From: Deltaproteobacteria bacterium
GTDB taxonomy: Bacteria; Myxococcota_A; Polyangia; JACPQR01
Length of the DNA: 41,750 bases
Direction of reading: 5' to 3'
NCBI GenBank assembly: GCA_016190375.1
Contig: JACPQR010000033.1
Location: 1-41,750, forward strand
This document shows, in pieces, positions 26,066 through 37,856 of the stretch (position 1 is its first letter; each line of letters opens with the position of its first letter). The translations under genes and the position numbers were made by a program. Below the pieces are notes generated by a model. That model saw only the letters and a list, made by a program, of their open reading frames with translations, was not told the DNA's origin and searched no databases.

Positions 26066-26368
26066 ATGTCCATGGATCCCACGAGCTACACTCACGCCCG
26101 CGACAACCTGGCCGCCCTGCTCGACAGGGTCTCCCGCGACCGCGAGATCGTCGTGATCCGGAGAAGGGGTCGAGACGACGTCGCGCTGGTCGCGGCGGAC
26201 GAGCTCTCGAGCCTCCTGGAGACAGCGCACTTGCTCCGATCGCCGAGGAACGCGCGACGACTCCTCAGGGCGCTCGGACGCGCACTGTCCGGCGGCGGCG
26301 AGACCACGGCGGTCCCTGAGCTGCGGAGGAAGCTCCGGCTCGAGGTCGCAGCGGGCCGTCGCAGATAG
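26066..26368 (+). CDS. YefM/Phd-type antitoxin of YoeB
   Basis: A 100-residue protein. It reads MSMDPTSYTHARDNLAALLDRVSRDREIVVIRRRGRDDVALVAADELSSLLETAHLLRSP, which is a standard YefM N-terminus through to the toxin-binding helix (LLETAHLL..NARRLLRAL). An in-frame ATG at 26072 is equally possible as start. Its stop is nine bases before the toxin start, so the two genes form one operon. Confidence 0.9.
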   Translation: MSMDPTSYTHARDNLAALLDRVSRDREIVVIRRRGRDDVALVAADELSSLLETAHLLRSPRNARRLLRALGRALSGGGETTAVPELRRKLRLEVAAGRRR

Positions 26369-26377
26369 GCACGCACG

Positions 26378-26650
26378 TTGGCGACCCCGACGGCGCGGGC
26401 CACCGTCCTGCAGGACGAATTTCGCCAGGATCTGCGCTGGTGGGTCGCGACGGATCGCAAGATTGCTCTGCGAGCGCTCGACATCGTCGAGGCCGTGGTG
26501 CGCGATCCCTTCCAGGGCATCGGCAAGCCGGAGCCCCTCCGCCACCTCGGGGCTGGCGTCTGGAGCCGCAGGCTCACCCAGGAGCACCGGATCGTCTACC
26601 TCGTCCGTGACGACCGGATCGACTTCCTCCAGGCCCGATATCACTACTGA
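26378..26650 (+). CDS. yoeB: YoeB/Txe-family mRNA interferase toxin
   Basis: A 90-residue toxin. The family core is intact: FRQDLRWWVATDRK, DPFQGIGKPEPL, WSRRLTQEHRIVYLV and the C-terminal FLQARYHY. By alignment with E. coli YoeB, Glu52, Arg71, His89 and Tyr90 are the catalytic residues, all present. YoeB cuts mRNA at the ribosome when its YefM partner is degraded. The start codon is TTG at 26378, a weak initiator that would keep toxin below antitoxin. The gene ends 19 bases from the convergent phosphatase gene. Confidence 0.95.
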   Translation: MATPTARATVLQDEFRQDLRWWVATDRKIALRALDIVEAVVRDPFQGIGKPEPLRHLGAGVWSRRLTQEHRIVYLVRDDRIDFLQARYHY

Positions 26651-26669
26651 AGAGCCGGGCTTGCCTCGA

Positions 26670-27449
26670 CTACCCGAGCCCGCTCAGCGCGGCGAGGTCG
26701 TCGAAGAGGCCGGGCGTCGCGGCCAGGACGTGGTTGCCCCGGGCCAGCCCTCCGTCGGCGAGAAAGTCGTTCGTGCGACCTCCCGCCTCGCGGATGACAA
26801 CCATCGCCGCCAGGGCGTCCCAGGCGGAGAGGTGCGCCTGCCAGAAGCCGTCGAGCCGCCCCGAGGCGACGTAGCAGAGGGAGAGCGCGGCCGATCCGAG
26901 CCTGCGAAACTCGGCGTGCCGCTCCAGGATCCGGCGCGACGCTTCGGCGAAGCCGGCCGGATCGCTCCTGCCGCCGTAGCCGAAGCCGACCAGCGCGTCG
27001 TCGAGCGACGAGCGCCCGCTGACGCCGATCGCCCGGTCGTTCAGCCTCGCGCCCCCTCCGCGCAGCGCCGAGAAGAGTTGATCGCGGGTCGGATCCCGGA
27101 CGACGCCAATCTCGGTCACGCCGCGCCACACGAAGGCGATGGAGATGCACCAGAACGGGATCCCTCTCAGGAAGTTGGTCGTCCCGTCGATAGGGTCGAT
27201 CACCCAGACCGCGTCGCCCGTGGTCCCCCCGCCCTCCTCTCCGAGCGTGGAATCGTCCGGAAACTCCTCGACGAGGCGCCTCACGATTAGCGCCTCGACC
27301 TCCCGGTCCGCCACGCTCACGTAATCTTGCTGGCCCTTCGTCTCGGTGATCAGTGATTCGCGCCGCTCGAAGAAGTCGAGCGCGAGCTCCCCTGCATCGC
27401 GCGCGATGGAGCTCGCGGCGTCGAGGCGTCGCTGCAGGTCCACGGTCAC
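26670..27449 (-). CDS. Inositol-monophosphatase-family phosphatase
   Basis: A 259-residue enzyme of the magnesium-dependent, lithium-sensitive phosphatase family. Visible motifs are LGEEGG (metal-binding Glu71), WVIDPIDGTTNF (Asp85 and Asp88) and the C-terminal SAWDALAAMVVIREAGG. Members hydrolyse inositol phosphates, histidinol phosphate or 3'-phosphoadenosine 5'-phosphate, and sequence alone does not decide. GTG 27449 is taken as start because AGGG lies seven bases before it; GTG 27443 is an alternative. It follows the kinase gene by 22 bases in the same operon. Its presence 9 kb from the inositol operon may be coincidence. Confidence 0.92.
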   Translation of the reverse strand: MTVDLQRRLDAASSIARDAGELALDFFERRESLITETKGQQDYVSVADREVEALIVRRLVEEFPDDSTLGEEGGGTTGDAVWVIDPIDGTTNFLRGIPFWCISIAFVWRGVTEIGVVRDPTRDQLFSALRGGGARLNDRAIGVSGRSSLDDALVGFGYGGRSDPAGFAEASRRILERHAEFRRLGSAALSLCYVASGRLDGFWQAHLSAWDALAAMVVIREAGGRTNDFLADGGLARGNHVLAATPGLFDDLAALSGLG

Positions 27450-27471
27450 GAGCGAGCCCTGCTGCCCGGAG

Positions 27472-29265
27472 CTACTTCCCGCCCAGCGGCTTGCGCGGCG
27501 GCAAGGTGCCGGGCCCCTGTCCGGGCGAGGTCGCCGCGGGCCTTCGCATGAGCGACCGCGACTTGCGCGGGTCGGAGCCGGGCAACCGCGGCTGCTCCTC
27601 GAACAACTCGTCGCCGGTCGGACCGAGGTCCTCATCGTCGTCGTCCGGGAAAGGAGGCTGGATCACGCCCGTCGACTCCACGATCTGGACCCCGCCGGCC
27701 ACATCGTCGAAGGCGTCGTCGACGATCGGGCTCCGTGGCCGCTCCCCGACCGGGCGCGGCTCCCTGGGAGGCGGGGTCTCCCGGTCAGCCGGATCGACGA
27801 AGTGCGCAGGCCCGGACGGCGCCGGAATCCTGTCCTCCGTCACGGCGACGGGCGCAGGCGCCCGCGCCGGCTCGAGTCGAACCTGCTCGGTGCGATCGAT
27901 CGAGCGCTGCTGCGGCGCCGGCGTCGGTGCCGACACGATCGGATCCAGGATGGGCGGCGGAGAGTCGAGGGTCAACGGCGCGGCGGCTGCCAGAACAGGC
28001 TGCGGCGAAGCCTCCGGCGCCACGAAGCCCTCCTCGATCTCATCACCGTCGAGCGGCAGATCGAGGTGCGGGCTCTCCGAGAAGAGCACCGCCCTGCGGC
28101 GGTCGAGGAGCTGCTCCACTCCGCTCGAGGCATAGAGCGCGTCGAGCACCTCCTGCACGGAACCGAAGCGGTCCTCGGGCGCGTCCTGCGTCATCTGGTC
28201 GAAGACCTCGTCGAGCCCCTTCGGCAGCTCCCGGTTGACCTCGCTCGGCATCGGCGATCGCCTGCCGGGGAGCCTGCGCGTGCACAGCTCGTACAGGATG
28301 ATCCCGAGCCCGTAGATGTCGCTGCGGGCGTCGGCGCTGCGTGGGTCCGCGAACTGCTCCGGCGCCATGTACGCCACGGAGCCCATCCCCACGAACACCT
28401 GGTTGATCACGCCGGAGTCGCGCTCGACGATCCTCGACAGCCCGAAGTCCGAGACCTGCAGGTTGCCGTACAGATCGACGAGAACGTTCTCGGGCTTCAG
28501 CCCCCGGTGGGTGATGCCGACCTGGTGCGCCGAGCGCAACGCGTGGCACATCTGGGTGAAGTACGCGACGACCCGGGACGGCGCGATGGGCTCGTCGACC
28601 GCCAGGATGCGCCTGAGGCTTCCGGATGGCGCGAGCTGGCTGACGATGTAGGGGTGCTCGCGCGACGTGTTGCAGTCCATCACCTGCGCGACGTTCGGAT
28701 GAACCAGACGCGCGGTCTGCTTGACCACCTCGTCCAGGCGGCGCACGAGCTCCTTGCGCTGCATCTCGGTGAAGTACACGAAGACGTCCCGGACGATCTT
28801 GAGCGCGACCGCACGGTCGGTGGCGAGGTGCGTCGCGCGGTAGACCGTGCCGACCCCGCCGGAGCCGACCTGACCCAGCTTCCGGTACCGGTCATCGATG
28901 ACCTCTCCGGTCGCCTTGCGCGGCCGGACGGGCCCGATCGCCCGCCCGGCGCTCTTGAGGCGGGCATCGAAGAAGTGCGCCGCGTCGCCCGTGAGGTCGC
29001 CCAGCTTGTCGCCGTTCGCGACGAGCTCCCCGTCCCGTGTCAAGGACAGGGTGTTGTTCGTGCGGTTGACGAGCAGGTAGCCGAACTTCTCGAGGAAGGC
29101 TATCTGCTCCTCCACGGGAACGAGCGGCGAGCGACCGAGGCGGTCGCGCATCGCCGATAGGTAGGTCGCGCTCCCGCAGGACGAGTCGGCGAGCAGTGAC
29201 TGCAGAACGTATCGCGCTTGCTCGGCGAGCCCTTCCTTCGTCAAGGACGACGCGGCTGCCGACAT
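27472..29265 (-). CDS. Hanks-type kinase with HRG in place of HRD, possible pseudokinase
   Basis: A 597-residue cytoplasmic protein. Residues 1 to about 115 form an all-helical/winged-helix-like domain (EQIAFLEKFGYLLVNRTNNTLSLTRDGELV). The kinase domain spans about 125-390: glycine loop GSGGVGTVYRA, Lys156 in VALKIV, DFG at 273-275, APE in YMAPEQF. The catalytic loop reads THRGLKPENVLVD, so the usual Asp255 is Gly. The codon is GGG, two changes from GAC or GAT, so a single base-call error would not explain it. The C-terminal 200 residues are a Pro/Asp-rich disordered tail with a DDDDED patch and a basic end. No membrane segment is present. It follows a membrane microprotein gene by 19 bases. 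Confidence 0.9.
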   Translation of the reverse strand: MSAAASSLTKEGLAEQARYVLQSLLADSSCGSATYLSAMRDRLGRSPLVPVEEQIAFLEKFGYLLVNRTNNTLSLTRDGELVANGDKLGDLTGDAAHFFDARLKSAGRAIGPVRPRKATGEVIDDRYRKLGQVGSGGVGTVYRATHLATDRAVALKIVRDVFVYFTEMQRKELVRRLDEVVKQTARLVHPNVAQVMDCNTSREHPYIVSQLAPSGSLRRILAVDEPIAPSRVVAYFTQMCHALRSAHQVGITHRGLKPENVLVDLYGNLQVSDFGLSRIVERDSGVINQVFVGMGSVAYMAPEQFADPRSADARSDIYGLGIILYELCTRRLPGRRSPMPSEVNRELPKGLDEVFDQMTQDAPEDRFGSVQEVLDALYASSGVEQLLDRRRAVLFSESPHLDLPLDGDEIEEGFVAPEASPQPVLAAAAPLTLDSPPPILDPIVSAPTPAPQQRSIDRTEQVRLEPARAPAPVAVTEDRIPAPSGPAHFVDPADRETPPPREPRPVGERPRSPIVDDAFDDVAGGVQIVESTGVIQPPFPDDDDEDLGPTGDELFEEQPRLPGSDPRKSRSLMRRPAATSPGQGPGTLPPRKPLGGK

Positions 29266-29284
29266 GCGCTGGATCTCGACCGTG

Positions 29285-29434
29285 CTACTCGGGCTGGGAG
29301 GTGGTCTGGACGCCTCTCTCCTGCGACCGCTCTTCTTCCGGCCAGAAGTAGTACGCGGCTCCCAGGATGATCAACAGCACGCCGGCGACGATGACGCCTT
29401 TCGTTGCACCGCTCGCATCTGACCAGAACGACAT
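29285..29434 (-). CDS. 49-residue single-pass membrane microprotein
   Basis: ATG 29434 is preceded by a very strong ribosome-binding site (AAGGAGGAGGA, about seven bases upstream). The reading gives MSFWSDASGATKGVIVAGVL, then LIILGAAYYFWPEEERSQER and a short polar tail ending at TAG 29285. Residues about 13-31 form one membrane helix; the positive-inside rule is weak, and the tail is acidic. It starts an operon with the HRG kinase (19 bases on) and the phosphatase. Its length would hide it from most gene callers. It might anchor or regulate the kinase; this is inference from position only. Confidence 0.8.
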   Translation of the reverse strand: MSFWSDASGATKGVIVAGVLLIILGAAYYFWPEEERSQERGVQTTSQPE

Positions 29435-29467
29435 TCTCCGTCCTCCTCCTTGGTGCGATTCCTGCGA

Positions 29468-29497
29468 ATGCTAGCCTCCCCATGAGTTAGCGGTCAA
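29468..29497 (-). promoter_or_regulatory. Sigma-70-like promoter of the microprotein/kinase operon
   Basis: On the minus strand TTGACC (29492-29497), 18 bases, then TAGCAT (29468-29473). This gives a leader of about 25 bases ending in the strong ribosome-binding site of the microprotein. Confidence 0.5.
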
Positions 29498-29552
29498 GCC
29501 TGTGGGTATGACGCGCACACGGCCGGCCAGGCCGTTCGCAGGTCCGCGGGTT

Positions 29553-29766
29553 GTCAGGCCCGACCACGCTCGATCTCGTCAGTTGGTCCATCGCGGGCCT
29601 GGCGACGTGCAGGGAATGCGCCCTGTCGAACTTGCGCGGCGCAGTATCTCGAACACGTCGTCAGGCCCGACCACGCTCGATCTCGTCAGTTGGTCCATCG
29701 CGGGCGTGGCGACGTGCAGGGAATGCGCCCTGTCGAACTTGCGCGGCGCGGTATCTCGAACACGTC
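29553..29766. repeat. Two tandem 107-bp repeats
   Basis: Copy 1 is 29553-29659 and copy 2 is 29660-29766, head to tail without spacer, 105 of 107 bases identical. Copy 2 ends two bases before the stop codon of the SRPBCC gene, which is convergent to nothing on this side. Together with the promoter above and a small hairpin at 29519-29535 this fills the 334-base gap 29435-29768. On the minus strand each unit can be read as VFEIPRRASSTGRIPCTSPR or similar, but no start or family is evident. Confidence 0.9.
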
Positions 29767-29768
29767 GT

Positions 29769-30986
29769 CTATCGTCCACCTTCCCTTACGGCCGCCTCTG
29801 CCCGCCGCTTTACCGCCCTGACCATGACGAGCTTCGAGGAAACGTTCAGCGCGTGGTCGAAGTACGGCTCGAGAGCGACGAGCCGACGCATGAGCCAGCC
29901 GGTCCGGCGCATGTCGTTGTACCCGCCGTAGGTCGCCACCGCACCACCGCCGGGTGCGGCCAAGAGCTCCCAGCGCCACCGGCCGCCGCGCATGTCGCCC
30001 TGCCGGCCCTCTACCAGCACGCGACCCTGTGGATCCGCGGACATCTCCAGCCTGGACTCGACGTCGAAGATCGGGAAGTCCAGCTCGATGTCGTACGTGG
30101 TGATGCCCCCCGTTCGCGAGACGACGTCGACCGACTCCACGTTCGAGATGAACGACGGGTAGCGGGCCGGATCCTGGACCACTGCGCGGACGCGGTCGGG
30201 CTCCGCCGCGACCTGGCCGAAGACGGTCGCCTGGCGCAGGCCTCTGTGGGCGTTGGTCTCGACCAGCGCGAGCTCGCCGCGCCGGAGCAGCGGCGCGAGC
30301 CGCGCCGTGTCGACGTCCGCGAACCCGGTGAGGTCGCCGCCGCCCCTGCCCGGCGCGCCGACAACGCCTCGCCCGCCCGGCGACTCCGCCCGCCCTCGGA
30401 TGCCCATGACGAAGACGATGCCGACGGACAGGTTCATCGCGTGAAGCATCGATGGATTGGCGCGGACGAGCTGCCGGGCGGCCCAGTTCGCGCTCCTCGG
30501 ATCGCAGAACAGCGTGATCGCGAGGATGGTCTCGTCGTTAGGCGCCGGCCGGAAGTCCATGATGAAGCGGGCATTGCCCAGGTCGCCCTGCGTGGTCAGG
30601 ACGTCGATCCTTCGCGGCGGCATCAGGCTCATCGTGTTCGAGCCGTGGAAGTCGAAGACGACGCCCCGCCAGTCCCAGTCGTATCCGACGGACTGCCCCT
30701 GCCGGGACCTCACGTCGATGCGCGAGAAGTTGTGGAGGAACTCGGGATAGTGCTGGACCTCGGAGACCACGCGGAAGACGGTCGCCACCGGGGCGCGGAT
30801 CCGGCTGACGACCGTCACCTGCTTCAGCCAGCCGCGAGCATTCGACTCGATCAGCGCGACCTGCCCGCGCTCGAGGAGCTGCCCCATCGCCTCGATGTCC
30901 GCGTTGCTCGGCGCCACCAGGCTGGGCTGCGCATCCGCGGCGAGCGAAGAGAACAGGACCACGAAGAGAGCCGAAGCGCGCCACAC
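29769..30986 (-). CDS. Secreted protein with two SRPBCC (polyketide-cyclase-like) domains
   Basis: A 405-residue protein read from GTG 30986, with a signal peptide (MWRASALFVVLFSSLAADAQ, cleavage after ADA). Two copies of a START/SRPBCC lipid-binding fold follow. The first, about 45-205, contains VVSRIRAPVATVFRVVSEVQHYPEFL. The second, about 225-375, contains VFGQVAAEPDRVRAVVQDPARYPSF. A Gly/Arg-rich linker joins them. Each begins with a similar phrase, LERGQVALIESNARGWLKQVTV and LRRGELALVETNAHRGLRQATV, showing internal duplication. COQ10-type members bind lipids or quinones; an exported tandem form suggests periplasmic lipid handling, but no substrate is known. Confidence 0.85.
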   Translation of the reverse strand: MWRASALFVVLFSSLAADAQPSLVAPSNADIEAMGQLLERGQVALIESNARGWLKQVTVVSRIRAPVATVFRVVSEVQHYPEFLHNFSRIDVRSRQGQSVGYDWDWRGVVFDFHGSNTMSLMPPRRIDVLTTQGDLGNARFIMDFRPAPNDETILAITLFCDPRSANWAARQLVRANPSMLHAMNLSVGIVFVMGIRGRAESPGGRGVVGAPGRGGGDLTGFADVDTARLAPLLRRGELALVETNAHRGLRQATVFGQVAAEPDRVRAVVQDPARYPSFISNVESVDVVSRTGGITTYDIELDFPIFDVESRLEMSADPQGRVLVEGRQGDMRGGRWRWELLAAPGGGAVATYGGYNDMRRTGWLMRRLVALEPYFDHALNVSSKLVMVRAVKRRAEAAVREGGR

Positions 30987-31080
30987 GCGTGAAGCTTAGC
31001 ATTCACCGCTCGACCGCACCGCCGGCCGACCGGGACGGGCCGGGGTTCCGAGACCACGTTGCCCTTCTCGGACCGGAGCC

Positions 31081-31271
31081 ACAGGAAGGCGGGAAGGCGG
31101 GAAGATTCGTTTCTCTCCCGCTGTGCACCACGGCAGGAGTCATGGAAGCGTCTCGGCGTCTGGCAGGCCGATCGGCTGCACGAACCGAACGCAGTCACGC
31201 GACTGCTCTCGATGGTCGCACCGCCAACGGCCCCGTCCAATCCTGTCCTTCCCGCCTTCCCGCCTTCCTGT
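31081..31271. repeat. 24-base perfect inverted repeat around 143 bases
   Basis: The left arm (31081-31104) is built of GGAAGGCG/GGGAAGG units; the right arm (31248-31271) is its exact reverse complement (CTTCCCGCC units). The 143 bases between carry no gene. The structure resembles the ends of a small non-autonomous mobile element, but no target-site duplication is obvious. Alternatively it could fold as RNA. Confidence 0.8.
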
Positions 31272-31280
31272 TGGTTTTCC

Positions 31281-31316
31281 CGGTGCAAGGTCCCCTCTCC
31301 CGACCGGCTTGCACCG
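31281..31316 (+). promoter_or_regulatory. Nine-base-stem hairpin ahead of the acyl-CoA synthetase
   Basis: CGGTGCAAG at 31281-31289 pairs perfectly with CTTGCACCG at 31308-31316 across an 18-base loop, 30 bases before the ATG at 31347. There is no T-run, so it is not a standard terminator. It may be an operator or a leader structure. Confidence 0.45.
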
Positions 31317-31346
31317 CCTCGGACATCCTTGCGAAGATGCGCAGCC

Positions 31347-32996
<1,650 letters not shown>

Positions 32997-33053
32997 CCAT
33001 CACAGCCGCCGGCCGATGACGAGCGCGCCGACGCGACGGCAATGCGGCTACCG

Positions 33054-35987
<2,934 letters not shown>

Positions 35988-36060
35988 GACGCGCTTGGCT
36001 TCCCCCTTGTGCCTACTGTACATCTGTGCGGCGGAGTTGGAGTCTATATCCGCCATCCGA

Positions 36061-37041
36061 CTACATGCCAGCGAAATCTCTGCGCTCGCTGGAGATTTTG
36101 GCCGCGAGCCGGATTGCGGCCCTCATGCTCGTCGGGTCTGCGCGGTTTTTTCCTGCGATGTCGTAAGCGACGCCGTGATCCACGCTGGTCCGGAGAAAAG
36201 GTAGTCCCAGCGTGAGGTTGACGGACCGTCCGAAGTCCAGGAGCTTGACGGGGACCGTGGCCTGGTCGTGATAGAGCGCGACCACCGCGTCGATCCGACC
36301 CGTCGCGGCCTGCCTGAAAGCGGCATCTGCGGGAAGCGGACCGACGAACCGCCCGACCGCCCCCAGCTCGTCCACGGCAGGCGCGACGAGCTCGATCTCC
36401 TCGCCTCCGAGCAGGCCCCCCTCGCCCGCGTGCGGGTTCAGCGCGCACACGCCGATCCGGGGTCGGCGAACGCCGAAGAGCGACCGCATGGCGCGGTTCA
36501 AGAGCCTCCCGACCTCGACGATCCGGGCCGTGGTCAGCGCGTGGGGCACTGCGGCGAGGGGCAGGTGGGTCGTGGCGAGGGCCACGTTCAGCCTGGGGCC
36601 GTGGAACATCATCGCGATCGGCCCTGCCCCCGACCGCTTCGCCAGGTACTCCGTGTGCCCGCGGAAGCCGATGGACGGCGCCGCGCGAGAAATCGCCTCT
36701 TTGGACACGGGTGCGGTCACGATCGCGTCGGCTCCGCCCGCCAGGACGAGCTCGAGGGCGGCATCGATCGCCGCGAGCTGCGCGCGGCCCGCCGGAAGGC
36801 CCGGACGACCGGGCCGCCTGTCATCGCGACCCAGCTCCGATGCCTCGACGGCGACGAGCTCGCCTGGCCTCAACGGCGGAAGCGCTCGCGGCTGGGCCCG
36901 GGCGATTCGTGCGGGGATGAGGGCGCGGTCGCCTATCACCACGGCGGCGAAGCGGCGAGGCCGCAGGGTGGCGAGCGCGCCGAGGACGACCTCCGTCCCG
37001 ATCCCGCACGGATCGCCGCAGCTTATCGCCAGGACGGGCAC
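36061..37041 (-). CDS. pdxA: 4-hydroxythreonine-4-phosphate dehydrogenase
   Basis: A 326-residue NAD-dependent enzyme of pyridoxal 5'-phosphate synthesis; it oxidises 4-phosphohydroxy-L-threonine in the deoxyxylulose-dependent route. Signatures are [13 protein letters not shown] at the N-terminus (usually TxGDPAGIGPE), [35 protein letters not shown] and [13 protein letters not shown], which carry the metal-binding histidines. GTG 37041 fits the family start. An in-frame GTG at 37065 overlaps the stop of the regulator gene (GTGA) and is the alternative. The PdxA2 subfamily cannot be excluded. Confidence 0.93.
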   Translation of the reverse strand: MPVLAISCGDPCGIGTEVVLGALATLRPRRFAAVVIGDRALIPARIARAQPRALPPLRPGELVAVEASELGRDDRRPGRPGLPAGRAQLAAIDAALELVLAGGADAIVTAPVSKEAISRAAPSIGFRGHTEYLAKRSGAGPIAMMFHGPRLNVALATTHLPLAAVPHALTTARIVEVGRLLNRAMRSLFGVRRPRIGVCALNPHAGEGGLLGGEEIELVAPAVDELGAVGRFVGPLPADAAFRQAATGRIDAVVALYHDQATVPVKLLDFGRSVNLTLGLPFLRTSVDHGVAYDIAGKNRADPTSMRAAIRLAAKISSERRDFAGM

Positions 37042-37061
37042 GGAGCGTCTGGAGGTCCTTC

Positions 37062-37748
37062 TCACCGCGCCTGACGGTACTTGTAGCCCGCGCCCCTGAC
37101 CGTCTCGAGGGAGGAAGCAGACCTGCCGAGCTTGAGGCGCAGCCGGCGCACGTGGATGTCGACGGTCCTGCTGCGCCCGTAGTGATCGACCCCCCAGACC
37201 TTGCGCAGGAGCTCGGTGCGCGAGAAGACGCGCCCCCGGTGGCGCAGCAGGAACGCGAGCAGCGCGAGCTCCTGGTGGGTCAGCGGCACCTCGCGCCCGG
37301 CGACGCGCACCTCGTGCGCGGCGAGATCGACGATGAGGTCGTCGGCCTTGAGCACCTCCTCGTGCGAGAAAGCGCTCTTTCGCCACTCGAGCTGCCGCAC
37401 GCGCGCGTACAGCTCCTGGGGCACGTAAGGCATCAGGATGAAGTCGTCGAAACCGGCGCTCCACTCGACGCTCGTCACGCGCGAGGCGCTGACGGCCACG
37501 AGCGACGGCGCGTCGGACAGGGACGGGATCCTCCGCAGGCGCCGGAGCTCGGGAGCGGCGACTTCCGGGTGATCGCCGACCTCGAGCAGGATGATGTTCG
37601 GCGGCGGGCGCGAATGCGTCGGGGAGACGTCCGCGAAGAAGGTGTCCACTTCGACGGAGCACCCGAGCTCCCGGAGCAGCTCGGCTCCGCCAGGCGGCTC
37701 CTGGCCGCCGGTCGTCGCTCCCGTCGTGGAGATGACCAGAACCCACAT
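37062..37748 (-). CDS. Orphan OmpR/PhoB-type regulator with degenerate receiver
   Basis: A 228-residue protein. The C-terminal 100 residues are a full winged-helix OmpR domain (VPLTHQELALLAFLLRHRGRVFSRTELLRKVWG, then TVDIHVRRLRLKLG). The N-terminal receiver is abnormal: no Asp pair after the first strand (MWVLVISTTGA), Glu56 where the phospho-acceptor Asp should be (IILLEVGDH), and Met-Pro in place of Lys-Pro (LMPYVPQ). It is probably not phosphorylated in the usual way. No histidine kinase is adjacent. It begins an apparent operon with pdxA and uvrA, and is divergent from the GAF-domain gene. Confidence 0.9.
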   Translation of the reverse strand: MWVLVISTTGATTGGQEPPGGAELLRELGCSVEVDTFFADVSPTHSRPPPNIILLEVGDHPEVAAPELRRLRRIPSLSDAPSLVAVSASRVTSVEWSAGFDDFILMPYVPQELYARVRQLEWRKSAFSHEEVLKADDLIVDLAAHEVRVAGREVPLTHQELALLAFLLRHRGRVFSRTELLRKVWGVDHYGRSRTVDIHVRRLRLKLGRSASSLETVRGAGYKYRQAR

Positions 37749-37817
37749 GAAAGGCGGCCTTGGGGCCTACCGCGTAGCCAAAGGTCGGTCAAGCCACGGC
37801 AAGACCGCCCAACGACG

Positions 37818-37847
37818 TTGACTAGCTTGCCTCGACTTCGTTACTTT
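37818..37847 (+). promoter_or_regulatory. Possible promoter of the GAF-domain gene
   Basis: TTGACT (37818-37823) is a good -35 box. The best -10 at 18 bases is TACTTT (37842-37847), weak. Transcription would start within a few bases of GTG 37857, so the message may be leaderless, in keeping with the absence of a ribosome-binding site. Confidence 0.3.
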
Positions 37848-37856
37848 CCTGCGACC

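Larger units (their letters stand above)
30987..31346. other. 360-base intergenic region with nested inverted repeats
   Basis: A divergent gap between the SRPBCC gene and the acyl-CoA synthetase. It holds a perfect 24-base inverted repeat (31081-31104 and 31248-31271) around 143 bases, and a separate 9-base-stem hairpin at 31281-31316. No open frame inside has coding character, and I find no clear promoter. Confidence 0.6.

Noticed and set aside
29551..29931. Plus-strand frame through the 107-bp repeats as a 126-residue gene
   Set aside because: The two repeat copies are read in different frames, there is no ribosome-binding site, and the second half is antisense to the SRPBCC gene.
35988..36056. 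N-terminal extension of UvrA to ATG 36056
   Set aside because: Codon use in the extension is unlike the rest of the gene, and UvrA proteins normally begin just before the first GARxHNLKN motif.
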